Below the pieces are notes generated by a model. That model had not been told where the DNA came from, searched no databases, and saw only the letters and a program-made list of their open reading frames with translations. A DNA stretch of 64,000 bases. Source: Pseudomonas koreensis. GTDB taxonomy: Bacteria > Pseudomonadota > Gammaproteobacteria > Pseudomonadales > Pseudomonadaceae. This document shows, one piece after another, positions 34,604 through 43,850 of this stretch. The translations under genes were made by a program, and so were the position numbers. The stretch is taken from contig NZ_JAAQYM010000006.1 of NCBI RefSeq assembly GCF_012986595.1, positions 248,001 through 312,000 on the forward strand, read 5' to 3'. Numbering within the stretch: position 1 is the stretch's first letter; each line of letters begins with the position of its first letter.

Positions 34604-36321
34604 GGCTGGCTCTGGCTGAAGATGAGGATTTCCAGTTGGCCACGGCGGTAATGCTTACCGTCGATGGGCAGCAGCTCAAGTTGTTGAGCATCGGATGTGC
34701 TGTTGACCCGCATCACCACACCCACCGAGCCTTTTTTGCGCGCTTCGGTCATCCATTCACCTACGCCGTCGAGGCTGACCTTGCGTGAAGCCATCGCCGG
34801 GTCATCAAGCCCGTATTTGAGCTCGCCAACCGTGTTGAACAGGTCCACCTGCGGGCGACGCAGACGCCAGGAAAGCGCAGATGCAGCGCCCAGGTCGTTA
34901 CTCAACAACGAGGTGGTCTGGCTCAGTTCCTGCTGGTGTTCGGCAATGAACTGATCCGGCATCTTGCTGTTGACAATGGTCGCCGGCATCGCGGCCGGCA
35001 GCAACGCGACGAGCAGGCCAATGCCCAATGCCGGCATCGCCCACAGCGTCAGGGGCCGCACGGTCTGCAATGCGCCGGCAATCAGCCAGCCAAGCAGTAC
35101 GATATAGCCCAGCGACAGGCTGAACATCTCGGTGTGTTCGTAAATTTCACGGGTCGCCTGCAGATAGATCAGCGCGACCAGCGCAGCGCAGGCCAGAATC
35201 ACGTTGACCACGCCGTTGGTGCGCAAGACGCGACCGTCCTGGCGATCGAGCCAGCCCATCAACGTGTGGCCCATCAACAAGGCCAAGGGCAGCAGGCACG
35301 GCATGATGTAAGTCGGCAACTTGCCGCTGCTTGCGCTGAACAATGCCAGCGGCAGCAGGAACCACAAGGCGAGGAAGGCGATTTTCGGATCGCGCTTTTC
35401 GCGCCAGGTGCGCAGCAGTGTCGACGGCAACAGCAATGCCCAGGGCAAGGTGCAAGCAAACAGCAACGGCAGATAGAACCACCATGGGCGCGCGTGCTGG
35501 GCATCTTCACCGGCAGCAAAGCGGCGGATGTGTTCGTGCCAGAAGAAGAACCGCCAGAAATCCGGTTCACGGGCATGCACGGCCAGGGCCCACGGCACGC
35601 TGACCAGAGCGGCCACCGCAACGGCCACCAAGCCATAGCGCACCAGTTCACCAAAACGCCGCTGCCAGACCATGTAGGGCAGGGCGATCAGCACCGGCAG
35701 CAGCAGGGCGAGAAAACCCTTGGTCATCAAACCCATGCCGCAAGCCAGCCCCAACAGCGCCCAGCTCCCGAGGCGCGCGCGCGGGGTGTTGCTGTCGATG
35801 GCAAACCAGATCGCGACCAGGCTCAGGTTGACCCACAAGGTGAACTGCGGATCAAGGTTGGCATAGCCGGCTTGCCCCGCGATCAGACCAAAGCTCATAT
35901 AAAGAAGGGCGCACGCCGCGCTGGTGCGCGGGTTGTTCCACAGACGACGGGCCAGCAGGTAGGCCAGCCACACACTCACGCCGGTGCTGAGCGCCGAGGC
36001 GATACGCACGCCGAACAGGTTTTCACCGAAAATCGCCTGGCCGATGGCGATCATCCAGTAGCCGGCAATCGGTTTTTCGAAATAGCGGATGCCCATGAAA
36101 TGCGGCGCCACCCAGTTGCCGCTCTGCAGCATTTCCTGGCTGATCTGCCCATAACGGGTTTCATCGGGAATCCACAGGCCGTGGGTCATCAGCGGCAGCA
36201 GATAAAACACCACGAATGCCAGCACCAGACCGGGGATTGCAAAGCGTTCGATCAAGGTGCTCTGGTGGAGGCGCGGCAAATTCAACGCTGCATGGTGCAG
36301 CGGTTTGTTCTCAGACGTCAT
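34600..36321 (-). CDS. Second ArnT-type lipid A aminoarabinose transferase (paralogue)
   Basis: A 573-residue protein very similar along its length to the arnT product at 21208, sharing WIPDETRYGQISQEML, RYFEKPIAGYWM and the EHIRRFAAGEDAQHARPWW-type loop. It differs by an N-terminal extension of about 20 residues. It should use the same undecaprenyl-phosphate-Ara4N or a related donor but perhaps another acceptor site. It forms a two-gene unit with the downstream glycosyltransferase, separated from the main arn operon by the recombinase and iron transporter. Confidence 0.88.
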   Translation of the reverse strand: MTSENKPLHHAALNLPRLHQSTLIERFAIPGLVLAFVVFYLLPLMTHGLWIPDETRYGQISQEMLQSGNWVAPHFMGIRYFEKPIAGYWMIAIGQAIFGENLFGVRIASALSTGVSVWLAYLLARRLWNNPRTSAACALLYMSFGLIAGQAGYANLDPQFTLWVNLSLVAIWFAIDSNTPRARLGSWALLGLACGMGLMTKGFLALLLPVLIALPYMVWQRRFGELVRYGLVAVAVAALVSVPWALAVHAREPDFWRFFFWHEHIRRFAAGEDAQHARPWWFYLPLLFACTLPWALLLPSTLLRTWREKRDPKIAFLALWFLLPLALFSASSGKLPTYIMPCLLPLALLMGHTLMGWLDRQDGRVLRTNGVVNVILACAALVALIYLQATREIYEHTEMFSLSLGYIVLLGWLIAGALQTVRPLTLWAMPALGIGLLVALLPAAMPATIVNSKMPDQFIAEHQQELSQTTSLLSNDLGAASALSWRLRRPQVDLFNTVGELKYGLDDPAMASRKVSLDGVGEWMTEARKKGSVGVVMRVNSTSDAQQLELLPIDGKHYRRGQLEILIFSQSQP

Positions 36322-36618
36322 GACTGGGCCTTGGTGCAGTACAAATGTGCGTTTCAGTGAAGCGCCTGGCGATTCCGTAGCAGGCGTGTCACCGGGTTGG
36401 ATGAATGCAGGTGCGAGTACGTCCAGTGGACGTGACCTGTATTCAGAGAACTGGCGTGCTCCCAGCTCTAAGTTCTCTCTGGAAAGACAAGCTTTAAACT
36501 GGAATATGTCCAGTTTTTGAAACTAAAAAACATGTCTTATTACAAATTGGCAGCCGCCAATGCGCCGGCTAGAGGCTTTCCTGCGCAATGCTGCAAAGTT
36601 GCGCAAAAAAACGGCTTG
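36322..36618. promoter_or_regulatory. Intergenic region with hairpin, upstream of the second arnT unit
   Basis: This 297-base region should hold the promoter for the arnT paralogue and the 3' end of the phosphatase transcript. It contains the inverted repeat AAACTGG (36496-36502) and CCAGTTT (36510-36516) in AT-rich DNA. No open frame in it looks coding. Confidence 0.45.
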
Positions 36619-37299
36619 TTATTTATTCATGCGTTGCCAGCCTTCGGGATTCATGATGCCGATGACTTTAAGTTGGTCTTGCGCATCTATCCGGGCTAAA
36701 ACAGCGCTGCCATATTCGGCAGCCACTGCCCGTGGGTAGCCGGTTTGCCGTTCAAAATCGGCGATGCAGCCGCTGTGGGTCACCAGGATCATGTTCTGCC
36801 CGGGCGTCTTGTGCGCCACCATCTCATCACGGATCGTCGGGCCACAGGTTTCCAGCCACTCCTGGGCTACTGCATCGTGACCGAGCATGTAATGCGCAGT
36901 CTGCATGGTGCGTGTCAGCGGGCTGCTGAACAGCTCGGTTTTCTCCAGACCCAGTTGCTCAAAGCCACGGCCGACGCTGGCTGCAGCAACGCTGCCGACC
37001 TGAGTGATGCCGTCCGCCGGCCCCAGACAGGTATTGGTCGAGCGGTCGCAACGCTCGGTATGACGCACCAGTGCGACGACTTCACCGGCCTGCCAGGCGC
37101 TCACCCATTCCCGGGTGGCAGACGCACTGACATAGCGCAGATTGGCGGGCGAGCGTTGGGTCCAGACGAAGCCGCAAATCAGGCTGATCAACAGCAACCC
37201 GACAGCAATGATTGCCCAAGTGCGCGGACGAGACAGGTCCCATCGTCTGGGCGCTGATTGTACGTGTGCTAATTCAACCAAAACGTTGCCCCTTGTCAT
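36619..37299 (-). CDS. Ais-like histidine phosphatase, membrane-anchored
   Basis: A 226-residue histidine-phosphatase-superfamily protein with one N-terminal membrane helix (about 27-46) and a periplasmic catalytic domain. The phosphohistidine motif is LVRHTERCD (His80), and a second catalytic histidine is in LVTHSGC. The combination of RHxERCD and a signal anchor resembles Ais/PmrG, a lipopolysaccharide core heptose phosphatase controlled with arn genes in enterics. The start at 37299 is preferred to 37323 for spacing from a GGGA site. Specific activity is inferred. Confidence 0.75.
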   Translation of the reverse strand: MTRGNVLVELAHVQSAPRRWDLSRPRTWAIIAVGLLLISLICGFVWTQRSPANLRYVSASATREWVSAWQAGEVVALVRHTERCDRSTNTCLGPADGITQVGSVAAASVGRGFEQLGLEKTELFSSPLTRTMQTAHYMLGHDAVAQEWLETCGPTIRDEMVAHKTPGQNMILVTHSGCIADFERQTGYPRAVAAEYGSAVLARIDAQDQLKVIGIMNPEGWQRMNK

Positions 37300-37615
37300 T
37301 CCCGAGTTCCATTCAGTTCGCACAGTGCAACGTAAGCTCGAGGAGGTTAGTTACTTTACGGTGGCGTACTTGAATGGCTGCTGAACACTACGTTCAGAGT
37401 CGTGTCGGAGCAGTGAAGAACATGTGAAAAATTTGCGAGGGCCAAGTGTGTTTCAACTAAAACGGGTATTTGATAAATAAACTCAAATAGCCGTTTTGTT
37501 TATCGGCGCTACTTAACAACGGCGGCGCTGGAGGCGAAGCTGCGCCCGTTGGGCAACGGCATCACGCGATACCTTGTCTATTGTTCTGATATCAGCCCAG
37601 GAGTCATCGAGCCGG
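37300..37615. promoter_or_regulatory. Divergent region with long imperfect palindrome, Ais-like gene / sensor kinase
   Basis: The 316-base gap holds 15-base arms, AAAACGGGTATTTGA (37459-37473) and TCAAATAGCCGTTTT (37483-37497), which are complementary at all but one position around a nine-base AT spacer. It lies about 120 bases before the sensor kinase start. It could be an operator for a dimeric regulator or an mRNA hairpin. Confidence 0.55.
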
Positions 37616-38929
37616 ATGGACCTCAAGCAAAGCCTCGCCAATCGCATCGTGATTGTGTTCGCCTTGATGAGCGCTCTGGTTGCCGGTGTGTTCGCCATGG
37701 GCATTGTCGCCACCGTGCATGTCGTGGAACACAAGTTGACCATGACCGCCCTGAGCGGTGGTTTGCGCCGGTTGCTGGCGATGGACGACATCAGTCAATG
37801 GCGGCATGAGCCGGAAAAAAGCGAATTGTTTTTTTTCGAGAAAGGCCCCGGTCCCATGGCGCTGACGGAGCCACTGGCGAGCCTGCCCCTGGGGTTCCAG
37901 GAAATAACGTTCAACGGTGATGACTTCTACGCCATGGTCGATGCGGTCGGCGGCCGCAAATACGTGCTGCTGCGCAATCAGGAAAGCTTTGAACAGCGTG
38001 AGCACCTGCTATTTGTCGTGGTGATCGTCGGCTTCATCCTCAGCGTCATGTTGGCCGTCGCCCTCGGCAGGCTGTTGGCGCGGCAGGTCATGGCGCCAGT
38101 GATTCGCCTTGCGGGGCAGGTGCGTCATCGCGATCAGTTGATCGCGTTGGCCCCGGCACTGCATCCCGATTACGCCGATGACGAAGTCGGGGCGCTGGCA
38201 CTGTCTTTTGACCAGACCCTTGGCCGGTTACGCGAAACCCTGAACCGGGAAAAGCTCTTCACCAGTGACGTGAGCCATGAACTGCGCACGCCGTTGATGA
38301 TTCTGGCCAGCTCCTGCGAGTTGTTGCTGGCCAACCCCTCGCTTGACCCGCGTTCCACCGAGCAGGTCAAACGCATTGCCCGGGCCAGCGCCGAAATGCG
38401 CCAACTGGTCGAGACCTTTTTGATGCTGGCACGCAAGCCCGAAGAGCTTGGAACCGAGTCCACCTGCACGCTCAAGAATATTGCCGATGCACAGGTGGAA
38501 ATCTGGGGGCGATTGATTCGCGAAAAGGGTCTGGAGTTTATCTACGAGCCACAACTGGCGGGCACCACGCACTATGACCTGACGTTCTTGCAGTCGGTGA
38601 TGGGCAATCTGTTGCGCAATGCCTGGCACTACACCGATCAGGGCTTTGTGCGGCTGATCTTGCTCAAGGACAGTTTCGTGGTCGAGGACAGCGGTATCGG
38701 AATTCCGGAAGAGAAACGCCACGCAATGTTTCAGCCATTCGTGCGCGGTGATGAACAGCGTGGTGAAGGGCTTGGGCTGGGATTGTCGCTGGTGCAGCGA
38801 ATCTGCAGCCATCAACACTGGCAGGTGCAACTGGTGACCCGTCAACCCAACGGTTGCCGTTTCACCGTCACGCTGTTGGCGGCGACTCAGGGCGTCGAAG
38901 GACAGGCGCGCGAATTGCCCGCCGCCTGA
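37616..38929 (+). CDS. Two-component sensor histidine kinase (orphan)
   Basis: A 437-residue inner-membrane kinase with two membrane helices (about 11-35 and 131-150) flanking a periplasmic domain of roughly 95 residues, then HAMP-like linker and HisKA with His221 in SDVSHELRTPL. The ATPase domain has N-box LLRNAWHYT, DSGIGIPEEKR and GEGLGLGLSLVQ. No response-regulator gene is adjacent, so its partner is elsewhere. Its 3' end overlaps the convergent lipoprotein gene by 43 bases. Position beside Ais-like and ArnT genes suggests envelope sensing; this is inference. Confidence 0.88.
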   Translation: MDLKQSLANRIVIVFALMSALVAGVFAMGIVATVHVVEHKLTMTALSGGLRRLLAMDDISQWRHEPEKSELFFFEKGPGPMALTEPLASLPLGFQEITFNGDDFYAMVDAVGGRKYVLLRNQESFEQREHLLFVVVIVGFILSVMLAVALGRLLARQVMAPVIRLAGQVRHRDQLIALAPALHPDYADDEVGALALSFDQTLGRLRETLNREKLFTSDVSHELRTPLMILASSCELLLANPSLDPRSTEQVKRIARASAEMRQLVETFLMLARKPEELGTESTCTLKNIADAQVEIWGRLIREKGLEFIYEPQLAGTTHYDLTFLQSVMGNLLRNAWHYTDQGFVRLILLKDSFVVEDSGIGIPEEKRHAMFQPFVRGDEQRGEGLGLGLSLVQRICSHQHWQVQLVTRQPNGCRFTVTLLAATQGVEGQARELPAA

Positions 38930-39438
38930 CTGATCAACGCCGCCAGGCGCCGGACGTTGTTCTGTTGCGCGACCACCAGATCGTCAATCCCCGGGCCGGA
39001 CGGCGTTTGCAACGTGGAACGGCACGTCAGCAAGCTGTTGTCCGCCGCACCGCTGGGGCGCAGGCGCCATTTGACGTCGATCAGTCCGTACTGGCCGGGA
39101 ATCGAATCAAACCGCTGCACGTCGATGCGCACCGAGACATTGCCGCGAGTGCCGGTATTGCTCAATTGATCGCTGAGCGCACTGCGCAACTCATCCGCCA
39201 GACTTGCGCCCCACCATTGGGTTTCCAGAATCGCCAGGCCGCTGCTGCCCTGACGAATGACAATTTGCGGGCGGTCGACTTGCGGCGGCACGCTGATCCC
39301 CTCAATGGGAATCTGCGCGCCGGCCCGGGTGTTGGGTAATTGCACCGGCGTCAGGGTGTGAAAGTTGATCGGGTCGCTGCGGCAGGCGCCAAGGAGCAGG
39401 AACGCAGCGAGCACGGTGATCTTCAGCGGTAAAGCCAT
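38887..39438 (-). CDS. pqiC: PqiC-like membrane-integrity lipoprotein
   Basis: A 183-residue lipoprotein with signal sequence and lipobox LLLGAC (Cys19). The mature part fits the PqiC/ABC-transport-auxiliary family, which anchors the PqiB tunnel to the outer membrane. Its gene follows pqiB after a 16-base gap and overlaps the convergent kinase gene by 43 bases. Aspartate at +2 is not present (Cys-Arg-Ser), so Lol transport to the outer membrane is expected. Confidence 0.85.
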   Translation of the reverse strand: MALPLKITVLAAFLLLGACRSDPINFHTLTPVQLPNTRAGAQIPIEGISVPPQVDRPQIVIRQGSSGLAILETQWWGASLADELRSALSDQLSNTGTRGNVSVRIDVQRFDSIPGQYGLIDVKWRLRPSGAADNSLLTCRSTLQTPSGPGIDDLVVAQQNNVRRLAALISQAAGNSRACPSTP

Positions 39439-39454
39439 GGGGTAGCTCCTGTGC

Positions 39455-41110
39455 TCAATTGCGCGGCGGTCCTTTCAGGTCCAGCGGTGCAGCGTTGTCC
39501 GGACGTCCGCGGATCAGCGATTCCGGATGGCGGCCGAGATAATCCGAGAGTTCTCGCAGGGAGCGCGACATGCGCCCGAGTTCGTCGAGGGTTTCCGTGA
39601 GTTTTTCCCGCTGTGGCGAATCTTCGGCCAGTGTCGAGCTGGCCGATTGCAGGGTTTTGCTGACGTCGGCCAAGGTGTTCTGCACGCCCGGCAGGGTTTT
39701 CGCGTTGAACTGGGTCAGGCCTTTGCGCAGCTCGACGAGGTTGCTGTCAAGGTTGCCGGCAATGCGCTCAACCGGCAGCTTGTTGAGCTTGTCGACCATC
39801 GATTCGAGTTTTTCCTGCAACTGTTCGAGGCTGCCCGGAACGGTCGGCAGGACGACCGGGCGAGCCACAGGATCGAACGCGACTTTCTGCGCTTTCGGGA
39901 AGAAATCCAGCGCGATGTACAGTTGCCCGGTCAGCAGGTTGCCGCTACGCGCCTGGGCGCGCAGGCCGTTATCGACGAAGGTGCCCAGCAGGCGGATGCC
40001 GGCCGCTTCATCGTCAGGGTCGTGCTTGAATTCGGTCAGCATTTTCTTGTAGGCCTGACCGAGGCGTTGCGGGTAAATGACGATCCCGACGTTAAGCGGG
40101 AAGGTGCGTTGCTTTGCATCGAAATCCAGGTTGATGCCCACCACCCGGCCGATTTCCATACCGAGGAACTCGACCGGCGCATCGACCTTGAGTCCGCGCA
40201 GCGACTGATCGAAACGCAACACCATGTATTGCGCCTTGCCGTTGGGCGGGGCGAGGGCGGTCTGTTGGTCACCGAACAGCTCGAAATCCTTGTCATCGGC
40301 GGCGGCCACATCGTTGGGGCTGTAGTCCGGCGCACGGAATGCGATACCGCCCACCAGCATGGTCGACAGTGATTCGGTCTTCACGGCAAAGCCGTTGGCG
40401 CCGACATTGATGTCGATGCCGCTGGCGTTCCAGAATCGGGTGTTTTCGGTGACGAACGCGTCGTTCGGTGAGTGAATGAACACTTCGATATCCACCCCTT
40501 TGCCTTCGGGGTTGAGGGCGTAGGTGACGACTTGGCCGACCGGAATCTTGCGGTAGTAAACCGGGGAACCGATGTCCAGCGAACCGAGATCCGGCGCGTG
40601 CAGCATGAAGCGCTTGCCGGGTTCGCCGTAGGTGATGGGCGGCGGATTTTCCAGCCCCTTGAAGTGTTTGGCGCGGTTGTTGGCCTGACCGATATCGGCG
40701 CCGATGTAATCGCCGGAGAGCAGGGTGTCGATGCCCGAGACGCCGCCGGCGCCGATTCGTGGGCGCACCACCCAGAACTGTGAGTCTTCGCGAGTGAAGG
40801 TTTCGGCCTGTTTGGACAGTTTGATGGTGGCGTCGACGCTCTTCTGGTCGCCGCTCAACTCGACATCCGTCACCTGGCCGATGACCACATTGCGGTATTT
40901 GACCTCGGTTTTGTTAGCCGTCAGGCCGCTGCCGGTCTTGAAATTGACGACGATCGTCGGGCCTTCCTGCAGCACGTTGTGCACCACCAGCGAAATACCG
41001 ACCAGCACCGCCACGATCGGTACGATCCACACCAGTGAAATGCTGAAACGTCGAGTCTTGATCGGGGCTTGGCCCGGTGCTGGTGATTCATCGGCGGCTG
41101 ACGACTTCAT
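39455..41110 (-). CDS. pqiB: MCE-family intermembrane transport protein PqiB
   Basis: A 551-residue protein with one N-terminal membrane helix (about 23-45), three MCE/MlaD-type domains (starting around 50, 165 and 290) and a C-terminal helical region of about 120 residues. This is the PqiB architecture, a periplasm-spanning lipid tunnel. The ATG at 41110 has a perfect GAGGAGG upstream; a GTG frame to 41137 is rejected. PqiC follows, but no PqiA inner-membrane gene lies upstream, where a REP element and an unrelated oxidase gene are found. Confidence 0.88.
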   Translation of the reverse strand: MKSSAADESPAPGQAPIKTRRFSISLVWIVPIVAVLVGISLVVHNVLQEGPTIVVNFKTGSGLTANKTEVKYRNVVIGQVTDVELSGDQKSVDATIKLSKQAETFTREDSQFWVVRPRIGAGGVSGIDTLLSGDYIGADIGQANNRAKHFKGLENPPPITYGEPGKRFMLHAPDLGSLDIGSPVYYRKIPVGQVVTYALNPEGKGVDIEVFIHSPNDAFVTENTRFWNASGIDINVGANGFAVKTESLSTMLVGGIAFRAPDYSPNDVAAADDKDFELFGDQQTALAPPNGKAQYMVLRFDQSLRGLKVDAPVEFLGMEIGRVVGINLDFDAKQRTFPLNVGIVIYPQRLGQAYKKMLTEFKHDPDDEAAGIRLLGTFVDNGLRAQARSGNLLTGQLYIALDFFPKAQKVAFDPVARPVVLPTVPGSLEQLQEKLESMVDKLNKLPVERIAGNLDSNLVELRKGLTQFNAKTLPGVQNTLADVSKTLQSASSTLAEDSPQREKLTETLDELGRMSRSLRELSDYLGRHPESLIRGRPDNAAPLDLKGPPRN

Positions 41111-41215
41111 CCGTGTCCTCCTCGGTTTATCGGGCACTGAGCGTCAGGAACGCAAAAGCACTTCATCAATATAGAAGTGCTTGGCGATAGAGCAAATAGC
41201 GAGGAGCTGGTTGCG

Positions 41216-41295
41216 TGTAGGAGCTGCCGCAGGCTGCGATCTTTTGATCTTGATTTTTAAAGATCAAAAGATCGCAGCCTGCGGCAGCTCCTACA
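41216..41295. repeat. REP-type long inverted repeat
   Basis: TGTAGGAGCTGCCGCAGGCT with a fully inverted partner, near-identical in arms and in its AT-rich loop to the element at 2821-2905. It separates puuB from pqiB, both on the minus strand, and probably insulates them. Confidence 0.9.
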
Positions 41296-41306
41296 GGGGG
41301 ATGCGT

Positions 41307-42608
41307 TCAGCCGACAAGTTCGCGCAGGCGATACCAGAACATGCCCAGTGCCAGCAGCGGCGAACGCAGGGCCGGACCGCCGGGGAAGGTCATGTGCGGC
41401 ACCGCGCTGAACACGTCCATGCCCTGACTGTGGCCGGCATGAATGGCCTCGCCCAGCAGCTTCGCGCACCAGTGCGTGACGTTCAGGCCGTGGCCGGAAT
41501 AACCCTGGGCGTAGAACACGTTCGGCTGCTGCTTGAGGCGGCCGACCTGGGGGAAGCGGTTGGCGGTGATGCCAATCTTGCCGCCCCATTGATAGTCGAT
41601 GCGCACATCCGCCAACTGCGGGAAGACTTTCAGCATCTTCGGGCGCATATAGGCGGCGATGTCCGCCGGGTCGCGTCCGGAATAGTGGCAGGCACCACCG
41701 AACAATAAACGCCGGTCCGCCGAGAGCCGGTAGTAATCGAGGCCGACTTTCTGATCGCAAAGCGCAAGATTCTGCGGGATCAACTGTGCGGCGCGCTCCT
41801 CGGACAACGGCTCGGTGGCGATAATGTAGCTGCCGGCGGGCAGTACCTTGCCGCTGAGCTGCTGTTCGAGTTCATCCAGGTGTGCGTTGCAACCGAGCAC
41901 CAGACTGCCGGCGCGGACGCTGCCCGTGGCGCAGCGCACCTGAACGGTTCCGCCGTGGATGATCTGCAGCACCGGGCTCTGCTCGAAAATCCGCACGCCG
42001 AGGGACGCCGCCAGACGCGCCTCGCCCTGCACCAGATCCAGCGGATGCAGATGGCCGGAACCCATGTCCACCAGCCCCCCGGCGTAGACGTCGGCGTTGA
42101 CCACTTGCTGGCGGATCTGCTCGGGGCCGACCAACCGGGTTTCGTGGCGGTAGCCGAGTTCGCCCAGGCTGACTTGTTCGTCCTTGAACGCGGCGAACTG
42201 CGCGGGCGTGTTGGCCAGCTCACAGAAGCCCCAGCGCAGGTCGCACTCGATGTTGTGATCAGTGATGCGCTGACGCACCAGTTCCACCGATTCGATCCCG
42301 GCGCGCTGCAAGTAACGCACGCCGTCATTGCCGACATAACGGGCAAAGCCCTCGACCTCATGACCAATGCCACGGATCAACTGCCCGCCGTTGCGCCCAC
42401 TGGCGCCCCAGCCGATGCGCCGGGCTTCGATCAACACCACCGACAACCCGCGCTGAGCGAGTTCGATGGCGGTGTTGACCCCGGTGAAACCACCGCCGAT
42501 CACGCAGACATCTACGCTCAGGTCGCCGTCCAGCTTGGGGTAAGGAGTGCTCGCCCGCGCCGAAGCAGCGTAATAGGAGCGGGCGTGTTCTTGGGTGTGC
42601 TGATTCAT
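41307..42608 (-). CDS. puuB: Gamma-glutamylputrescine oxidase-type FAD oxidoreductase
   Basis: A 433-residue DAO-family flavoenzyme with the dinucleotide motif VCVIGGGFTGVNTAIELAQ (34-52) and GWGASGRNGGQL, which is characteristic of PuuB. The N-terminal SYYAASA is also a PuuB hallmark. It would oxidise gamma-glutamylputrescine to the aldehyde with release of ammonia and peroxide. Its start overlaps the binding-protein stop by four bases, giving a puuA-potF-like-puuB order. Confidence 0.87.
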   Translation of the reverse strand: MNQHTQEHARSYYAASARASTPYPKLDGDLSVDVCVIGGGFTGVNTAIELAQRGLSVVLIEARRIGWGASGRNGGQLIRGIGHEVEGFARYVGNDGVRYLQRAGIESVELVRQRITDHNIECDLRWGFCELANTPAQFAAFKDEQVSLGELGYRHETRLVGPEQIRQQVVNADVYAGGLVDMGSGHLHPLDLVQGEARLAASLGVRIFEQSPVLQIIHGGTVQVRCATGSVRAGSLVLGCNAHLDELEQQLSGKVLPAGSYIIATEPLSEERAAQLIPQNLALCDQKVGLDYYRLSADRRLLFGGACHYSGRDPADIAAYMRPKMLKVFPQLADVRIDYQWGGKIGITANRFPQVGRLKQQPNVFYAQGYSGHGLNVTHWCAKLLGEAIHAGHSQGMDVFSAVPHMTFPGGPALRSPLLALGMFWYRLRELVG

Positions 42609-43693
42609 TTGTTCGACTTCACTTTGCTCCAGGACCGGGTCATCAGACGCATGATCGCCTGAGGCGGGGTAGAGGATATGTAGAGCTTGTCCAGCACCGC
42701 CTGGGACGGGTAGACCTCGGGATTGTTGACCAGCGCCTGATCCATGTACTGCTTGGCAGCCGGGTTCGGGTTGGCGTAACCGACCGACGCGCTGACCTTG
42801 GCGATCACTTGCGGATCGAGCAGGTAATTAATGAAGGCGTGGGCTTCCTTGGGATTGGCGGCGTCAGCCGGGATGGCCAACAGGTCGAACCACAGGTTGG
42901 CGCCTTCCTTGGGAATGGAGTAGGCAATGTTCACACCGTTCTTGGCTTCCTTGGCGCGGTTGGCGGCCTGGAATACGTCGCCGGAGTAGCCGAACGCCAC
43001 GCAGATGTCGCCGTTGGCCAGGTCCGACACGTATTTGGAGGAGTGGAAGTAGGTGATGTACGGGCGGATGCTCAGCAGTTTCGCTTCGGCCTTTTTATAG
43101 TCTTCCGGGTTTTCGCTGCGTGGGTCCATGCCCATGTAGTTGAGGATCGCCGGGAACACTTCGTCCGCCGAGTCCATCATCGACACGCCGCACTGGGTGA
43201 GTTTTTTCAGGTTTTCCGGCTCGAACAGCACCGCCCAGGAATCGATGTGGTCGATGCCGAGCACTTTTTTGACCTTGTCGACGTTGTAACCGATGCCGTT
43301 GGTGCCCCACAGGTAAGGCACCGAGTGCGTGTTCTGCGGGTCGTTTTTCTCCAGCAGCGCGAGCAGTTTCGGGTCGAGGTTTTTCCAGTTCGGCAATTGC
43401 TCGCGATCCAGCTTGAGGAACGCGCCGGCCTTCACCTGGCGAGCCAGGAAGTGGTTGGACGGCACCACCACGTCGTAGCCGGTGCGGCCGGCGAGCAGTT
43501 TGCCTTCCAGGGTTTCGTTGGAATCGAAAACGTCGTAGATCACCTTGATGCCGGTCTTGGCCTGGAAGTCGGCGAGGGTGGTTTCACCGATGTAGTCGGT
43601 CCAGTTGTATACGCTGACTTGTGGCTGGGCCAGGGCAGCAGTGCTGCACAACAGCGCCAGTGCGGCGGGAACCATGGATTTCAGTAGACGCAT
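42605..43693 (-). CDS. Polyamine ABC transporter periplasmic binding protein (PotF/SpuD-like)
   Basis: A 362-residue periplasmic binding protein with a signal peptide cleaved after ALAQ (about residue 23). VSVYNWTDYIG at the mature start and PSNHFLARQVKAGAF are the PotF/SpuD family landmarks. It should bind putrescine or a similar polyamine. No permease or ATPase genes are beside it, so it must use transporter parts encoded elsewhere. Confidence 0.9.
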   Translation of the reverse strand: MRLLKSMVPAALALLCSTAALAQPQVSVYNWTDYIGETTLADFQAKTGIKVIYDVFDSNETLEGKLLAGRTGYDVVVPSNHFLARQVKAGAFLKLDREQLPNWKNLDPKLLALLEKNDPQNTHSVPYLWGTNGIGYNVDKVKKVLGIDHIDSWAVLFEPENLKKLTQCGVSMMDSADEVFPAILNYMGMDPRSENPEDYKKAEAKLLSIRPYITYFHSSKYVSDLANGDICVAFGYSGDVFQAANRAKEAKNGVNIAYSIPKEGANLWFDLLAIPADAANPKEAHAFINYLLDPQVIAKVSASVGYANPNPAAKQYMDQALVNNPEVYPSQAVLDKLYISSTPPQAIMRLMTRSWSKVKSNK

Positions 43694-43745
43694 ATCGACA
43701 CCTCTTGAAGTTATTGGATTTTTTCAGGTGGTTCGCGATTCCCCT

Positions 43746-43836
43746 TGTGGGAGTGAGCCTGCTGGCGAAAGCGGAGGGTCAGACAACGTCGATGGTGACT
43801 GTGCTGACGCCTTCGCGAGCAGGCTCGCTCCTACAG
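43746..43836. repeat. REP-type inverted repeat
   Basis: TGTGGGAGTGAGCCTGCTGG and an inverted partner ending AGCAGGCTCGCTCCTACA flank about 50 bases, between puuA and the binding-protein gene. It is of the same family as the elements at 7393 and 14104. Confidence 0.85.
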
Positions 43837-43850
43837 GGGATGTGGGGGGA

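Noticed and set aside
37498..37615. Possible fossil of a response-regulator C-terminus before the orphan kinase (frame reading ALEAKLRPLGNGIT)
   Set aside because: The resemblance to the last strand of OmpR-type regulators covers only about 15 residues, lacks the GYxL ending and has a stop just upstream. It is too short to call a pseudogene.
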